The notes below the pieces were generated by a model. That model did not search any database. It was not told the DNA's origin and saw nothing but the letters and a program-made list of their open reading frames with translations. A stretch of DNA of 64,000 bases from JAMLHH01 sp037189845 (lineage in GTDB: Bacteria > Bacteroidota > Bacteroidia > Chitinophagales > JADIYW01), in the NCBI GenBank assembly GCA_037189845.1, contig JBBCIS010000004.1, positions 1 to 64,000 of the forward strand. The letters run 5' to 3'. Position 1 is the first letter of the stretch; each line of letters begins with the position of its first letter. The position numbers and the translations under genes were made by a program. This document shows, in pieces, positions 46,894-55,663 of this stretch.

Positions 46894-49800
46894 ATGAAAT
46901 CTATTGCATTTATAGATTCAGAAATAGACCCGAAAAGCTATAAAGTACTTGATTTGGGGAGTATTAAAAGTGATGGAAGTACTTATCACCTTCCTTCTCA
47001 GGATAAATTTGTCGATTTTCTAAAAGGTACTGAATACATCTGTGGACATAATATTTTCATACACGACCTTAAGTATCTCGGACAACTTCTTAGTCAAGCC
47101 GGTGTATTCTCCGGAAATATAATTGATACATTGTATTTCTCTCCTCTCCTTTTCCCTAACAAACCGTATCACGCATTATTAAAGGATGACAAATTACAGT
47201 CAGAAGAAAGTAACAACCCACTGAATGATGCAATAAAAGCTAAAGATTTATTTTTTGATGAGGTAAATGCTTTCGGGCAACTCAATCCATCTTTACAAAA
47301 GATATTCTACTCTTTATTGCGTGACCAAACAGAATTTCAATCTTTTTTTCGTTTTGTAGATTTTGAAAATTATCAGTATAATTTATCCTACTTTATCAAA
47401 GAAAATTTTGAAAATCAGATTTGTGAGCAGACTGACTTAGCCAAAATTATTGCAAACTATCCTGTAGAATTAGCTTATAGCCTTGCGCTGATTCATGCCA
47501 ACGACCGTTACTCTATTACTCCGAGATGGGTTACAAAAAATTTCCCGAATGTAGAAAAGGTCATTTATCAGCTTCGGAATTCACCTTGTCTGACAGGATG
47601 TATTTACTGCAACAATTCATTAGATGCTCATCGCGGATTGAAAAAATATTTCGGTTACAATAGCTATAGGACTTATGGTGGCGAAGCATTGCAGGAAAAG
47701 GCTGTTAAAGCTGCCATATCCAATCAATCTATTCTGGCTGTATTTCCGACAGGAGGAGGAAAATCCATTACATTTCAGGTGCCTGCACTCATCAGTGGCG
47801 AAAGTACCAAAGGTCTGACTGTCATTATTTCGCCTTTGCAATCACTCATGAAAGACCAGGTGGATAATCTGGAAAAGAACGGCATCACCGAAGCTGTCAC
47901 TATCAACGGATTACTTGACCCGATAGAACGGTCAAAATCTTATGAAAGAGTGGAAGATGGCTCTGCTTCGCTTTTGTATATTTCACCGGAATCACTACGT
48001 TCCAAAACAATAGAAAGATTATTGCTCGGAAGAAAAATCGCCCGTTTTGTAATAGATGAAGCGCATTGCTTTTCTTCATGGGGACAGGATTTCAGAGTGG
48101 ATTATCTATATATCGCTGATTTTATTAAAAACATTCAGGAAAAGAAAAATCTTGACATTCCGATTCCTGTTTCCTGTTTTACGGCGACTGCCAAACAAAA
48201 AGTAATAGAAGATATCCAGGAGTATTTCAGACAAAATCTTTCTCTGGAACTACAACTTTTCACATCCAGAGCATCCAGAACCAATCTTCAATACGAAGTA
48301 TATCAGAAAGATAGTGAAGAAGACAAGTATCAGACTTTACGGGATTTGATAGAAATCAAAGACTGTCCGACTATCGTATATGTTTCCCGAACCAAAAGAG
48401 CCAGACAGTTGGCAGAACGGCTATCGGATGATGGCTTCAATGCCCGTCCTTATCACGGTAAAATGGATACTCAGGAAAAAACTGAAAATCAGAATGCTTT
48501 TATTTCTGGCGAAGTGCCGATAATGGTCGCCACCTCAGCATTTGGCATGGGAGTAGATAAAAAAGATGTTGGCGTGGTTATTCATTACGATATTTCTGAT
48601 TCTTTAGAAAACTATGTACAGGAAGCAGGGAGAGCCGGGCGGGATGAAAATATTCAGGCAGAATGTTTTGTATTATACAACGAAGAAGACCTGAGCAAAC
48701 ATTTTATCCTGCTCAATCAGACCAAACTTTCCATCAAGGAAATACAACAAGTCTGGAAAGCCATCAAAGAAATCACCAGATTCAAACAGTCCGTATCTCA
48801 ATCAGCATTGGAGATTGCCAGAAAAGCCGGATGGGATGATAATGTAGCGGAAATCGAAACAAGAGTAACCACTGCCATTGCAGCACTGGAAGATGCAGGA
48901 TATCTGAAACGCGGACAAAATATGCCAAGAGTTTTTGCGAATAGTATTCTTTCCAAAAATGCACAGGAAGCTATTGACAAGATAAATGCTTCCGATAAAT
49001 TGAATGAAAAGCAAAAAGAAAATGCAGTAAGGATTATCAGGAAACTTTTTTCTAATAAAAGCAAGAAACTTCATCCGGAAGACGAGTCAGAATCCAGAAT
49101 AGATTATATCAGCGACCACCTCGGAATCGTCAAAGGTGAAGTGATTAGCCTCATCCATATTCTCAGAGAAGAAAAAATTCTGGCAGATAACAAAGATTTG
49201 ACTGCTTATGTAAAAAGAAATGAAAACATCAACCGCTCCCTGAATATTGTAGACTCCTACAGTAGAATAGAAAAATTTCTCTTGCCTTATTTTGAAGAAC
49301 AGGAGAAAACTTTTCACATAAAAGAACTGAATGAAGATGCTGAATCTTTTGGAATAAAAGATGTAACTCCGAATAAGCTGAAAACCATCATCAATTTTTG
49401 GGCGATTAAAAACTGGATAAAAAGGCAAGGATTAGAATACTCCAAAAATCATTTTGTCGCTTACTGTACGCAAGAGCCTGATTTGCTAATGCAAAAAACA
49501 GAGAGCAGACAAGACTTAGCTAGATTTATAGTAGAATTTTTATACGAAAGAAGTGCTCTGATTCAACCGGATACATCAAGTCAGAAAAATGATACTCTGG
49601 TAGAATTTTCGGTACATGAACTCAAAGATACTTTTGAAAATCACATCGCCAGTTTCGGCAAAAAAGTTTCCATTGAAGATGTAGAAGATGCACTTTTCTA
49701 TCTTTCGAGAATAGATGCCATAAAAATAGAGGGCGGATTTCTCGTGACCTATAACCGGCTGACTATCGAGCGTACGGAACAGGACAACCTAAAAAGATAT

Positions 49801-51696
49801 ACAAAAGATGATTACCAGAAACTGAATCAGTTTTACGAAAATAAAGTACAGCAGATTCATATCGTAGGTGAATATGCCAAAAAGATGATTTCCGACTATA
49901 AGGAGGCTTTACAATTTGTGGAAGATTATTTCCAGCTGAATTATTCATCTTTTCTCAGGAAATACTTTCCTGGAAGTAAGGCAGATGAGCTCAGGCTCAA
50001 AATGACTCCGGCTAAGTTCAGACAGCTGTTCGGTGAACTTTCTCCTGCACAGCTCAAAATCATCAAAGACAATGAAACCAAATATATCGTTGTCGCAGCA
50101 GGCCCGGGCAGTGGTAAAACCAGAGTGCTGGTACACAAATTAGCAGCATTGTTGCTTATGGAAGATATCAAGCATGAGCAATTGCTGATGGTGACATTCT
50201 CCAGAGCCGCAGCTACAGAGTTCAAAAAGAGGCTCATTAAATTAGTGGGCAACGCAGCACATTTTGTTCATATCAGGACATTTCATTCTTATTGTTTTGA
50301 CCTATTGGGCAAAGTAGGCACCCTTGAAAAATCCGGCAATGTCATCCAATCTGCTGTAGAAAAAATCAAAAACCGGGATGTAGAAAACAGTGATATTACC
50401 AAAGCCGTACTCGTCATAGATGAAGCGCAGGATATGAATAGCGATGAATATGCGCTCATACAGGCTCTGATGGAATACAACGAAGAAATGCGTGTGATTG
50501 CTGTAGGTGATGACGATCAGAACATTTATGAATTCAGGGGAGCCAGCTCAAAATATCTGGAACAGTTCATCAAAGTAAATCAGGCTGTAAAACATGAGCT
50601 GACAGAAAACTACAGGAGCAAAAGCAATCTTGTACAGTTCAGCAATCAGTTTGTACAAACCATTCAGCACCGTCTGAAAACAACTCCGATAATAGCTCAT
50701 CAAGGAGAAAACGGTCAAATAAGAATCATACAACATCTAAGCCCACACTTAATAGAACCTTTAGTACAAAATGTCAAAAATAGTCCACTCAAGGGAACAA
50801 CCTGCGTACTGACAAGAACGAATGACGAAGCACTGCAAATCACAGGCTTGCTTATCAAAAACGGCATTCAGGCCAAGCTTATACAGACCAATGACAACTT
50901 CAATCTTTTTAATCTTCTGGAAATAAGATTCTTTCTCCAACAATTTAATTCAAGAGATGAAACATATAGTATCAGTGATGAAGCATGGAAAAGAGCTAAA
51001 TGGGCATTGGTCAATACCTTTGCCAGAAGTGCGATGTTAGATATTGCCAAAAACATCATCAAAGATTTCGAGCTAACACGTCCGCAAAAAAAATACAAGT
51101 CAGATTTAGATACTTTCATCAGAGAATCCAAACTGGAAGATTTTTTCAATGAAAATGGTGAAACCATCTTTGTTTCTACTATTCACAAAGCCAAAGGCAA
51201 AGAATTTGACAATGTATTTCTCCTTATTGACAACTTTCAACCAGAAAAAGAGGAAGATAAAAGATCGCTGTATGTCGCCGTCACAAGGGCGAAAAGTAAC
51301 CTCAATATTCATCTCAATTCTCCTTTTCCTGAGAAATACCAGACAGAAAACCTCACACTAACAACAGACCCGAATACATATTCCGCTCCTAACGAAATCG
51401 TTATTCATCTCTCCTTTAAAGATGTATGGCTGAGCTATTTCATCAACAGACAAAAGCTGATTTCTGAGCTCATGAGCGGTGACGAATTGATTGTAGAGAA
51501 CAACGAACTTTTAAATTCCAAAAGTGAAAGTATTTTAAAATTCTCTAAAAAATTCACAGCTGATATTGAAGATTTAAAAACTAAAAGCTATCATCTCAAA
51601 TCCGCAAAAGTCAACTTTATCATTTACTGGAAACCTGAAGATTCCGAACAGGAAATCAGGATAGTTTTACCGGAACTGCTTTTTGTAAGAGTCTGA
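46894..51696 (+). CDS. Fusion of DEDD exonuclease, RecQ helicase and UvrD-type helicase
   Basis: 1600 residues with three enzymatic modules. Residues 1-130: DnaQ/RNase T-like exonuclease with Asp8-x-Glu10, Gly51-His-Asn53 and Asp58, and Asp112 in Leu-Asn-Asp-Ala; the expected catalytic His five residues before Asp112 appears to be Asn107. Residues 232-239: Cys-x3-Cys-x2-Cys, a possible metal site. Residues about 270-620: RecQ, with Walker A Lys290 (Thr-Gly-Gly-Gly-Lys-Ser), Asp388-Glu-Ala-His, Phe-Thr-Ala-Thr-Ala and Gln-Glu-Ala-Gly-Arg-Ala-Gly-Arg-Asp. Residues about 620-1020: winged-helix regions. Residues about 1040-1500: SF1A helicase with Lys1075, Asp1176-Glu-Ala-Gln-Asp and Tyr-Val-Ala-Val-Thr-Arg-Ala-Lys. 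The order exonuclease-RecQ recalls WRN. Role in DNA repair or anti-phage defence is inferred. Confidence 0.88.
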   Translation: MKSIAFIDSEIDPKSYKVLDLGSIKSDGSTYHLPSQDKFVDFLKGTEYICGHNIFIHDLKYLGQLLSQAGVFSGNIIDTLYFSPLLFPNKPYHALLKDDKLQSEESNNPLNDAIKAKDLFFDEVNAFGQLNPSLQKIFYSLLRDQTEFQSFFRFVDFENYQYNLSYFIKENFENQICEQTDLAKIIANYPVELAYSLALIHANDRYSITPRWVTKNFPNVEKVIYQLRNSPCLTGCIYCNNSLDAHRGLKKYFGYNSYRTYGGEALQEKAVKAAISNQSILAVFPTGGGKSITFQVPALISGESTKGLTVIISPLQSLMKDQVDNLEKNGITEAVTINGLLDPIERSKSYERVEDGSASLLYISPESLRSKTIERLLLGRKIARFVIDEAHCFSSWGQDFRVDYLYIADFIKNIQEKKNLDIPIPVSCFTATAKQKVIEDIQEYFRQNLSLELQLFTSRASRTNLQYEVYQKDSEEDKYQTLRDLIEIKDCPTIVYVSRTKRARQLAERLSDDGFNARPYHGKMDTQEKTENQNAFISGEVPIMVATSAFGMGVDKKDVGVVIHYDISDSLENYVQEAGRAGRDENIQAECFVLYNEEDLSKHFILLNQTKLSIKEIQQVWKAIKEITRFKQSVSQSALEIARKAGWDDNVAEIETRVTTAIAALEDAGYLKRGQNMPRVFANSILSKNAQEAIDKINASDKLNEKQKENAVRIIRKLFSNKSKKLHPEDESESRIDYISDHLGIVKGEVISLIHILREEKILADNKDLTAYVKRNENINRSLNIVDSYSRIEKFLLPYFEEQEKTFHIKELNEDAESFGIKDVTPNKLKTIINFWAIKNWIKRQGLEYSKNHFVAYCTQEPDLLMQKTESRQDLARFIVEFLYERSALIQPDTSSQKNDTLVEFSVHELKDTFENHIASFGKKVSIEDVEDALFYLSRIDAIKIEGGFLVTYNRLTIERTEQDNLKRYTKDDYQKLNQFYENKVQQIHIVGEYAKKMISDYKEALQFVEDYFQLNYSSFLRKYFPGSKADELRLKMTPAKFRQLFGELSPAQLKIIKDNETKYIVVAAGPGSGKTRVLVHKLAALLLMEDIKHEQLLMVTFSRAAATEFKKRLIKLVGNAAHFVHIRTFHSYCFDLLGKVGTLEKSGNVIQSAVEKIKNRDVENSDITKAVLVIDEAQDMNSDEYALIQALMEYNEEMRVIAVGDDDQNIYEFRGASSKYLEQFIKVNQAVKHELTENYRSKSNLVQFSNQFVQTIQHRLKTTPIIAHQGENGQIRIIQHLSPHLIEPLVQNVKNSPLKGTTCVLTRTNDEALQITGLLIKNGIQAKLIQTNDNFNLFNLLEIRFFLQQFNSRDETYSISDEAWKRAKWALVNTFARSAMLDIAKNIIKDFELTRPQKKYKSDLDTFIRESKLEDFFNENGETIFVSTIHKAKGKEFDNVFLLIDNFQPEKEEDKRSLYVAVTRAKSNLNIHLNSPFPEKYQTENLTLTTDPNTYSAPNEIVIHLSFKDVWLSYFINRQKLISELMSGDELIVENNELLNSKSESILKFSKKFTADIEDLKTKSYHLKSAKVNFIIYWKPEDSEQEIRIVLPELLFVRV

Positions 51697-51743
51697 TAAA
51701 TTATACTAAAATGTAATATACAATCAGTCAAGACCAATAAAAA

Positions 51744-51804
51744 TGGGTAAATTTGGAAAGATTTGTGAGTAAATTTGGAAAGATTTGTGGGTAAATTTGG
51801 AAAA
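51744..51804 (+). repeat. Downstream 22-bp tandem repeats (3 copies)
   Basis: Three tandem copies of a 22-bp unit at 51744-51765, 51766-51787 and 51788-51804 (last one partial). Core: GTGGGTAAATTTGGAAAG, with one copy reading GTGAG. They lie 66-126 bp past the stop of the DUF4143 gene and resemble the copies upstream of that gene in the same orientation. Confidence 0.88.
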
Positions 51805-51869
51805 ACAAAACACTTTTAATTTAGCACAAATAATTAACTATCAATTGAATAAATAAAATAAATCTTGTA

Positions 51870-53102
51870 TCAACTCCAAATATTAGCAATCGGAACTGCC
51901 TGTAAATTTTCACCTCCAAAACCACTCAAAACGTGTTCCCCAGTGTATAGCAAAACGCCTTTTCTAAATTTCTTACCAGAAAGCTCTGCTAATTTCTTCA
52001 GCCCTTTAAAATCATCTGTATTGAGCGAAACTTTAGACTTGACCTCAATTCCATAAATCTGTTTTTTATTATCTTCTATTACCAAATCGACCTCTGCTCC
52101 TTTGTGCATACTGAAATGTTTTAGCTGCAATGATTCTCCAAACCAACTGATTTGCTTTAGAATTTCCATCGCTACAAAATTTTCCAATATATGGCCTGCT
52201 TCATTACGATTGGTCAATAATATTTCTCCGTCTTTATTCAAACTACAGAGCAAACCGGTATCATTCAAAAATATTTTAGGAGACTTCACAAACTGACCTT
52301 CTTTATTAGGGGTCCATGCAGGAACTTTGACAATCAGAAATATCTGCTCCAACAGTGCCATATATCTTTGAAAAGAAGTGTTTTTAATTCCTGACAAACG
52401 AGCTATATCTGACATATTTATCGTGCTATTCACACGCACACTCAGCAGGTGCAAAATCTTTGGCACTTGTAACAGACCATCAATATTTGCCAAATCCCGT
52501 ATATCTTTTTGCAGCAAAGATTCCAAATAAGATTGCAGCCATTTTTCCCGGCGGGAGTCTGTTTTCCGATTCACAACTTCCGGATAACCGCCTCTGCGAA
52601 CAAGTGATATCACTTCTTCCCAATTCGTTGACAAAGAATCAAACTGACCTTTATCCAAAATTAATTTAGACAAAAAAGAGCTTTGTTTTTCTTGTATTTC
52701 ATCTACTGATAAGGGCCATAATTTGTGCGCCTCTACTCTGCCTGCCAGCGAGTCAGCTACCTTCGGCATCATCATCACATCGGTTGACCCGGTAAGCAGA
52801 TAACGGCGACTGCGATTATCATCCACTATTTTTTTCAAACTTAAAAAAAGCTCCGGCACTCGCTGCACTTCATCAATAATAGCTTGCTCACCCAATCCCA
52901 ACAAAAATCCCATCGGATCAGATTGTGCAGCAGCGAGTACTGCAGGATCATCCATCGTTACAGAAACTCCCGATATCAACCCTTCTTCTACAAGCTGCTT
53001 ACAGAAAGTACTCTTTCCGGTTTGGCGGGCTCCGGTAATCAAAATCACGGGAGTATCCTCCAATGCTTCTGCTACCGCTGTATTAACAAAACGCTTGTAC
53101 AT
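51870..53102 (-). CDS. AAA-family ATPase with C-terminal DUF4143 nuclease-like domain
   Basis: 410 residues. Walker A is Gly-Ala-Arg-Gln-Thr-Gly-Lys-Ser-Thr (about 24-32), Walker B Ile-Ile-Asp-Glu-Val-Gln-Arg-Val-Pro-Glu, sensor region Leu-Leu-Thr-Gly-Ser-Thr-Asp. A winged helix follows (Ile-Ala-Arg-Leu-Ser-Gly-Ile-Lys-Asn-Thr-Ser-Phe-Gln-Arg-Tyr). The C-terminal DUF4143 part has Gly-Ala-Glu-Val-Asp-Leu-Val and Gly-Ile-Glu-Val-Lys-Ser-Lys, the D...ExK of PD-(D/E)xK nucleases. This family is abundant, patchily distributed and often transferred between bacteria and archaea; its role is not known, although defence or selfish maintenance is often proposed. Bracketed by similar repeats on both sides. 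Confidence 0.92.
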   Translation of the reverse strand: MYKRFVNTAVAEALEDTPVILITGARQTGKSTFCKQLVEEGLISGVSVTMDDPAVLAAAQSDPMGFLLGLGEQAIIDEVQRVPELFLSLKKIVDDNRSRRYLLTGSTDVMMMPKVADSLAGRVEAHKLWPLSVDEIQEKQSSFLSKLILDKGQFDSLSTNWEEVISLVRRGGYPEVVNRKTDSRREKWLQSYLESLLQKDIRDLANIDGLLQVPKILHLLSVRVNSTINMSDIARLSGIKNTSFQRYMALLEQIFLIVKVPAWTPNKEGQFVKSPKIFLNDTGLLCSLNKDGEILLTNRNEAGHILENFVAMEILKQISWFGESLQLKHFSMHKGAEVDLVIEDNKKQIYGIEVKSKVSLNTDDFKGLKKLAELSGKKFRKGVLLYTGEHVLSGFGGENLQAVPIANIWS

Positions 53103-53118
53103 TTGATTGTTTTAGAAA

Positions 53119-53127
53119 ACAAATATA
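53119..53127 (-). promoter_or_regulatory. Promoter -7 box of the DUF4143 gene
   Basis: Minus strand TATATTTGT matches TAnnTTTGY fully. It predicts a start about 10 bases upstream of the ATG. The proximal 22-bp repeat lies directly upstream, covering the -33 region, so a protein that binds the repeats would block or activate this promoter. Confidence 0.6.
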
Positions 53128-53130
53128 GCA

Positions 53131-53174
53131 TTTAGTGGGTAAATCTGGAAAGTTTAGTGGGTAAATCTGGAATA
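53131..53174 (+). repeat. Upstream 22-bp tandem repeats (2 copies) over the DUF4143 promoter
   Basis: Two tandem 22-bp copies at 53131-53152 and 53153-53174, core GTGGGTAAATCTGGAAAG, differing from the downstream set mainly by T to C in the middle and in the AT-rich linker. Same orientation as the downstream copies, so the gene is flanked by direct repeats. Confidence 0.88.
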
Positions 53175-53205
53175 AAAATCTTTATCGAATCATTTTTCAA
53201 TCATC

Positions 53206-54738
53206 CTAAAACTGTCCGCCAAATGGCTGCTCTACCGGTGTAGGAGCTGGCTTAGGTTCCGGTTTTGGAGCAACTGGTTTGGGTTCAGGCTTAGGTGTTG
53301 AAGTAGCCGGTTTCGGAGTGCTGGCAGGCGGAGTAGTAACAGGCTTAGGAGGACTTGCAGGAGATGTATTAACAGCAGGCTTAGGCGATGATACAGGGTT
53401 AGCAGTTGTGGCCGGTTTGGGAGCAGTGACAGCAGGAGCTACTGGTTTAGGAGCTGTAGCTGCAGGAGAAGAAGTACTTGTCTGCATTACAGGTTTTGGC
53501 GAAGAAGTTACTGCAACAGATGAAGCAGGCTTCGGTGCAGTAACAGGAATACTGTCCTTCGATTTTTCGGTATATTTCGGCACCAGTTTTACATTGCCCA
53601 ATGAATCTCTTACTTCTATCATTTCAGGTGGTAAAACCTGGTCTAAAGTCGAAATCAGAGCGTTTCCTTTTAAATCTCTGGCTATAATTTTTCCTGTTGG
53701 ATCTAACAGGAAGCTGGCTGGTATACCTTTGATGTCGTATGTTTTTACCAATGGGCTTCTCCATTTCAGCAAATCGCTGACATGATACGGCCAGACTAAT
53801 TTATCCAGGTTGATACCTTTCTGCCATTGGTCCCGCTGTCCATCCAGTGAAACCGATACGATGGTAAATTTTCTGTTTTTGAATTGTTTGTATGCTTCTA
53901 CCAGGTTAGGATTCTCTTTGCGGCAAGGCTGACACCAGGACGCCCAAAAATCTAACAGCACATATTGACCTAAAAGATTTTTTAATTTAAAAGTATCTCC
54001 TTTGATGGTCATCATTTCAAAATTAGGAGCAATGGTTCCCTCAGATAAACCATTTTTAACCTGACTCAAAAGCTGTTTTCTGTAGCCATCCATAGATTCA
54101 AACCACATTTTTGCATAACGGGCTTCCGGGTCTTTCTGGTGAATTTGCTCAGAGGTCTTTACCAGAAAAGTAATGTTTTCCGGTGTAGCTCCTACATAAT
54201 TCAATGCAAAAGCTGCCACGTCTGCATTTTTGACTGAATCTGTAAAAGCTTTTACAAATTTGGACATTCTGTTGCGGTTCACAGATTTGAGCTCTGCTAC
54301 CTTTTCTTGTGACAGAGAATCCTTTCGGGCAATAGAATCTATCAATAGATATTCATTGGAATTGGTCAGTGCATAGCTAACAATACTTTTCAGTTGCTTA
54401 GACTCTTTATTTCCTGAAATCGTATATGCTCTGGTATTATTCAGATCCCAGGTCAGATCCAGCTCTTCACGATCTTTACCGATATAAAGAAATACCATAT
54501 GATTGGTCTGCTGATCTCTCAGACGATAGACGCCGTCATTGATATAAATGTTAAATGTCGCTTTTCCATCTTTGACATAAGTACTGTCCACAATGACTTT
54601 TTCAGGTGTAGCCACATCTTCCAGTAAAATAAGATGATCATCAGCATGAGTAAATACTCCTTCAATCGTAGTACCTTCAAATCCCTGATTACAGCTCCAG
54701 ATGAATATGGAAGCTGCGATCAAAATAATATATCTCAT
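53206..54738 (-). CDS. TlpA-like thioredoxin lipoprotein with DUF4369-like domain and Pro-Lys tail
   Basis: 510 residues from ATG 54738; the longer frame (to 54807) would put 23 residues before the signal. The signal ends in Phe-Ile-Trp-Ser-Cys (lipobox). Residues about 20-110 resemble DUF4369, then a helical part, and a thioredoxin/TlpA domain (about 250-380) with Trp-Ala-Ser-Trp-Cys-Gln-Pro-Cys as CxxC. The last about 110 residues are Pro/Lys/Ala/Ser/Thr-rich repeats (Ala-Pro-Lys-Pro-Val and variants), a likely disordered stalk. Function: thiol-disulfide reduction in the periplasm, as in cytochrome or protein maturation. Confidence 0.88.
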   Translation of the reverse strand: MRYIILIAASIFIWSCNQGFEGTTIEGVFTHADDHLILLEDVATPEKVIVDSTYVKDGKATFNIYINDGVYRLRDQQTNHMVFLYIGKDREELDLTWDLNNTRAYTISGNKESKQLKSIVSYALTNSNEYLLIDSIARKDSLSQEKVAELKSVNRNRMSKFVKAFTDSVKNADVAAFALNYVGATPENITFLVKTSEQIHQKDPEARYAKMWFESMDGYRKQLLSQVKNGLSEGTIAPNFEMMTIKGDTFKLKNLLGQYVLLDFWASWCQPCRKENPNLVEAYKQFKNRKFTIVSVSLDGQRDQWQKGINLDKLVWPYHVSDLLKWRSPLVKTYDIKGIPASFLLDPTGKIIARDLKGNALISTLDQVLPPEMIEVRDSLGNVKLVPKYTEKSKDSIPVTAPKPASSVAVTSSPKPVMQTSTSSPAATAPKPVAPAVTAPKPATTANPVSSPKPAVNTSPASPPKPVTTPPASTPKPATSTPKPEPKPVAPKPEPKPAPTPVEQPFGGQF

Positions 54739-54835
54739 TTTATGGAAAAGCATTTTACTGGTAACTAAAGTTGCAAAGATAACTGATGTCGCCATCTGAT
54801 TGCTCATCTGTAAACCACAAATTTATTAAATATTG

Positions 54836-55024
54836 CTACTTGTTCCAGAGCTTATCTGACCAGATGTAGAATCGAATCAGCTGATAATATCCGAATAGAG
54901 TGTAACTCTTTTGATAAGCTCCACACATTTTTCCGGTCGATTCCGTAACATTGCTGATGTGGTACCAGGAAGACTTTTGTATGTTTACAGATAATTTAAT
55001 ATAAGACTTTGAATCCGGAATCAT
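54836..55024 (-). CDS. Possible small protein downstream of the S24-like gene
   Basis: 62 residues, Tyr/Lys/Ser/Trp-rich, no signal peptide and no recognised family. It lies 18 bp after the stop of the S24-like gene. A strong Shine-Dalgarno-like AAGGAGGT, rare in this genome, sits 13 bases before its ATG; the same site also precedes, by about 5 bases, an ATG that meets a TGA after three codons and overlaps the start of this ORF. That layout suggests translational coupling. Composition looks protein-like, but independent evidence is absent. Confidence 0.5.
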   Translation of the reverse strand: MIPDSKSYIKLSVNIQKSSWYHISNVTESTGKMCGAYQKSYTLFGYYQLIRFYIWSDKLWNK

Positions 55025-55042
55025 CCGGTCATCAAAACCTCC

Positions 55043-55369
55043 TTATCCCGTTCTCCTAAAAATCACTTTGTTTTGAAACTCGGCTTCAACGACCCGTCCA
55101 TAAATGATTTTAGTCCAGCCATTTTCCCAGCCATGATTATTTGCAATCAGATATCCTTTATTTGTATCCAGCTTGATGATTTTGTGTGCATCGATATATT
55201 TACCTTTTACTTTACAAAATACAATATCACCTACGTTATACTCTTCTGCTTTTTCAAAGCTCAACAAACTTCCGCTTTTTAAGATCGGGAGCATGGATTG
55301 ACCAAAAGCTTTCATTTTACCTTGTCCCTTAGTCTCTAATTCGATTTTCAATCTTTCAAATTTATTCAT
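55043..55369 (-). CDS. Short S24/S26-like peptidase-fold protein
   Basis: 108 residues, mostly beta. The pattern Gly-Gln-Ser-Met-Leu-Pro-Ile-Leu-Lys-Ser-Gly-Ser matches the Ser region of S24/S26 proteins (LexA, UmuD and signal peptidases), and Asp-Ala-His-Lys-Ile-Ile with Asn-Asn-His-Gly-Trp-Glu carries the Lys partner. There is no DNA-binding or membrane segment, so it is a stand-alone peptidase-like domain. Such short proteins occur in phage-related or regulatory settings; here its target is unknown. It appears to be co-transcribed with the 62-residue ORF. Confidence 0.78.
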   Translation of the reverse strand: MNKFERLKIELETKGQGKMKAFGQSMLPILKSGSLLSFEKAEEYNVGDIVFCKVKGKYIDAHKIIKLDTNKGYLIANNHGWENGWTKIIYGRVVEAEFQNKVIFRRTG

Positions 55370-55663
55370 TGTTTAGTTTTAAACAGAAAATGTCTGTTAA
55401 CAGATTTTTTCCTGTCATTGATTTATAAAATATCATGAACAAAGATGAAAGTCAAACTACGCAATACACTTGCGCAGTTTGAAATTTTCATTAAAAGATA
55501 GAAAAATATATTCAGAGCTATGCCAGTTGCCGGAATTTCATTGCCCGGGAAAAGAGCTCAATTTACAAAGACTATCTATCAGTTAATTACAGGAAGGTTA
55601 TAGAGAAGAACATATATCTGTAATAAAATTTCTGCTTTTTCTCAAAGTGTCAATTGGTACTTA

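Noticed and set aside
53279..53785. 168-codon plus-strand ORF
   Set aside because: It is the antisense of the Pro-Lys tail of the TlpA-like gene, where low-complexity codons leave the other strand open; its product is a Gly/Val repeat.
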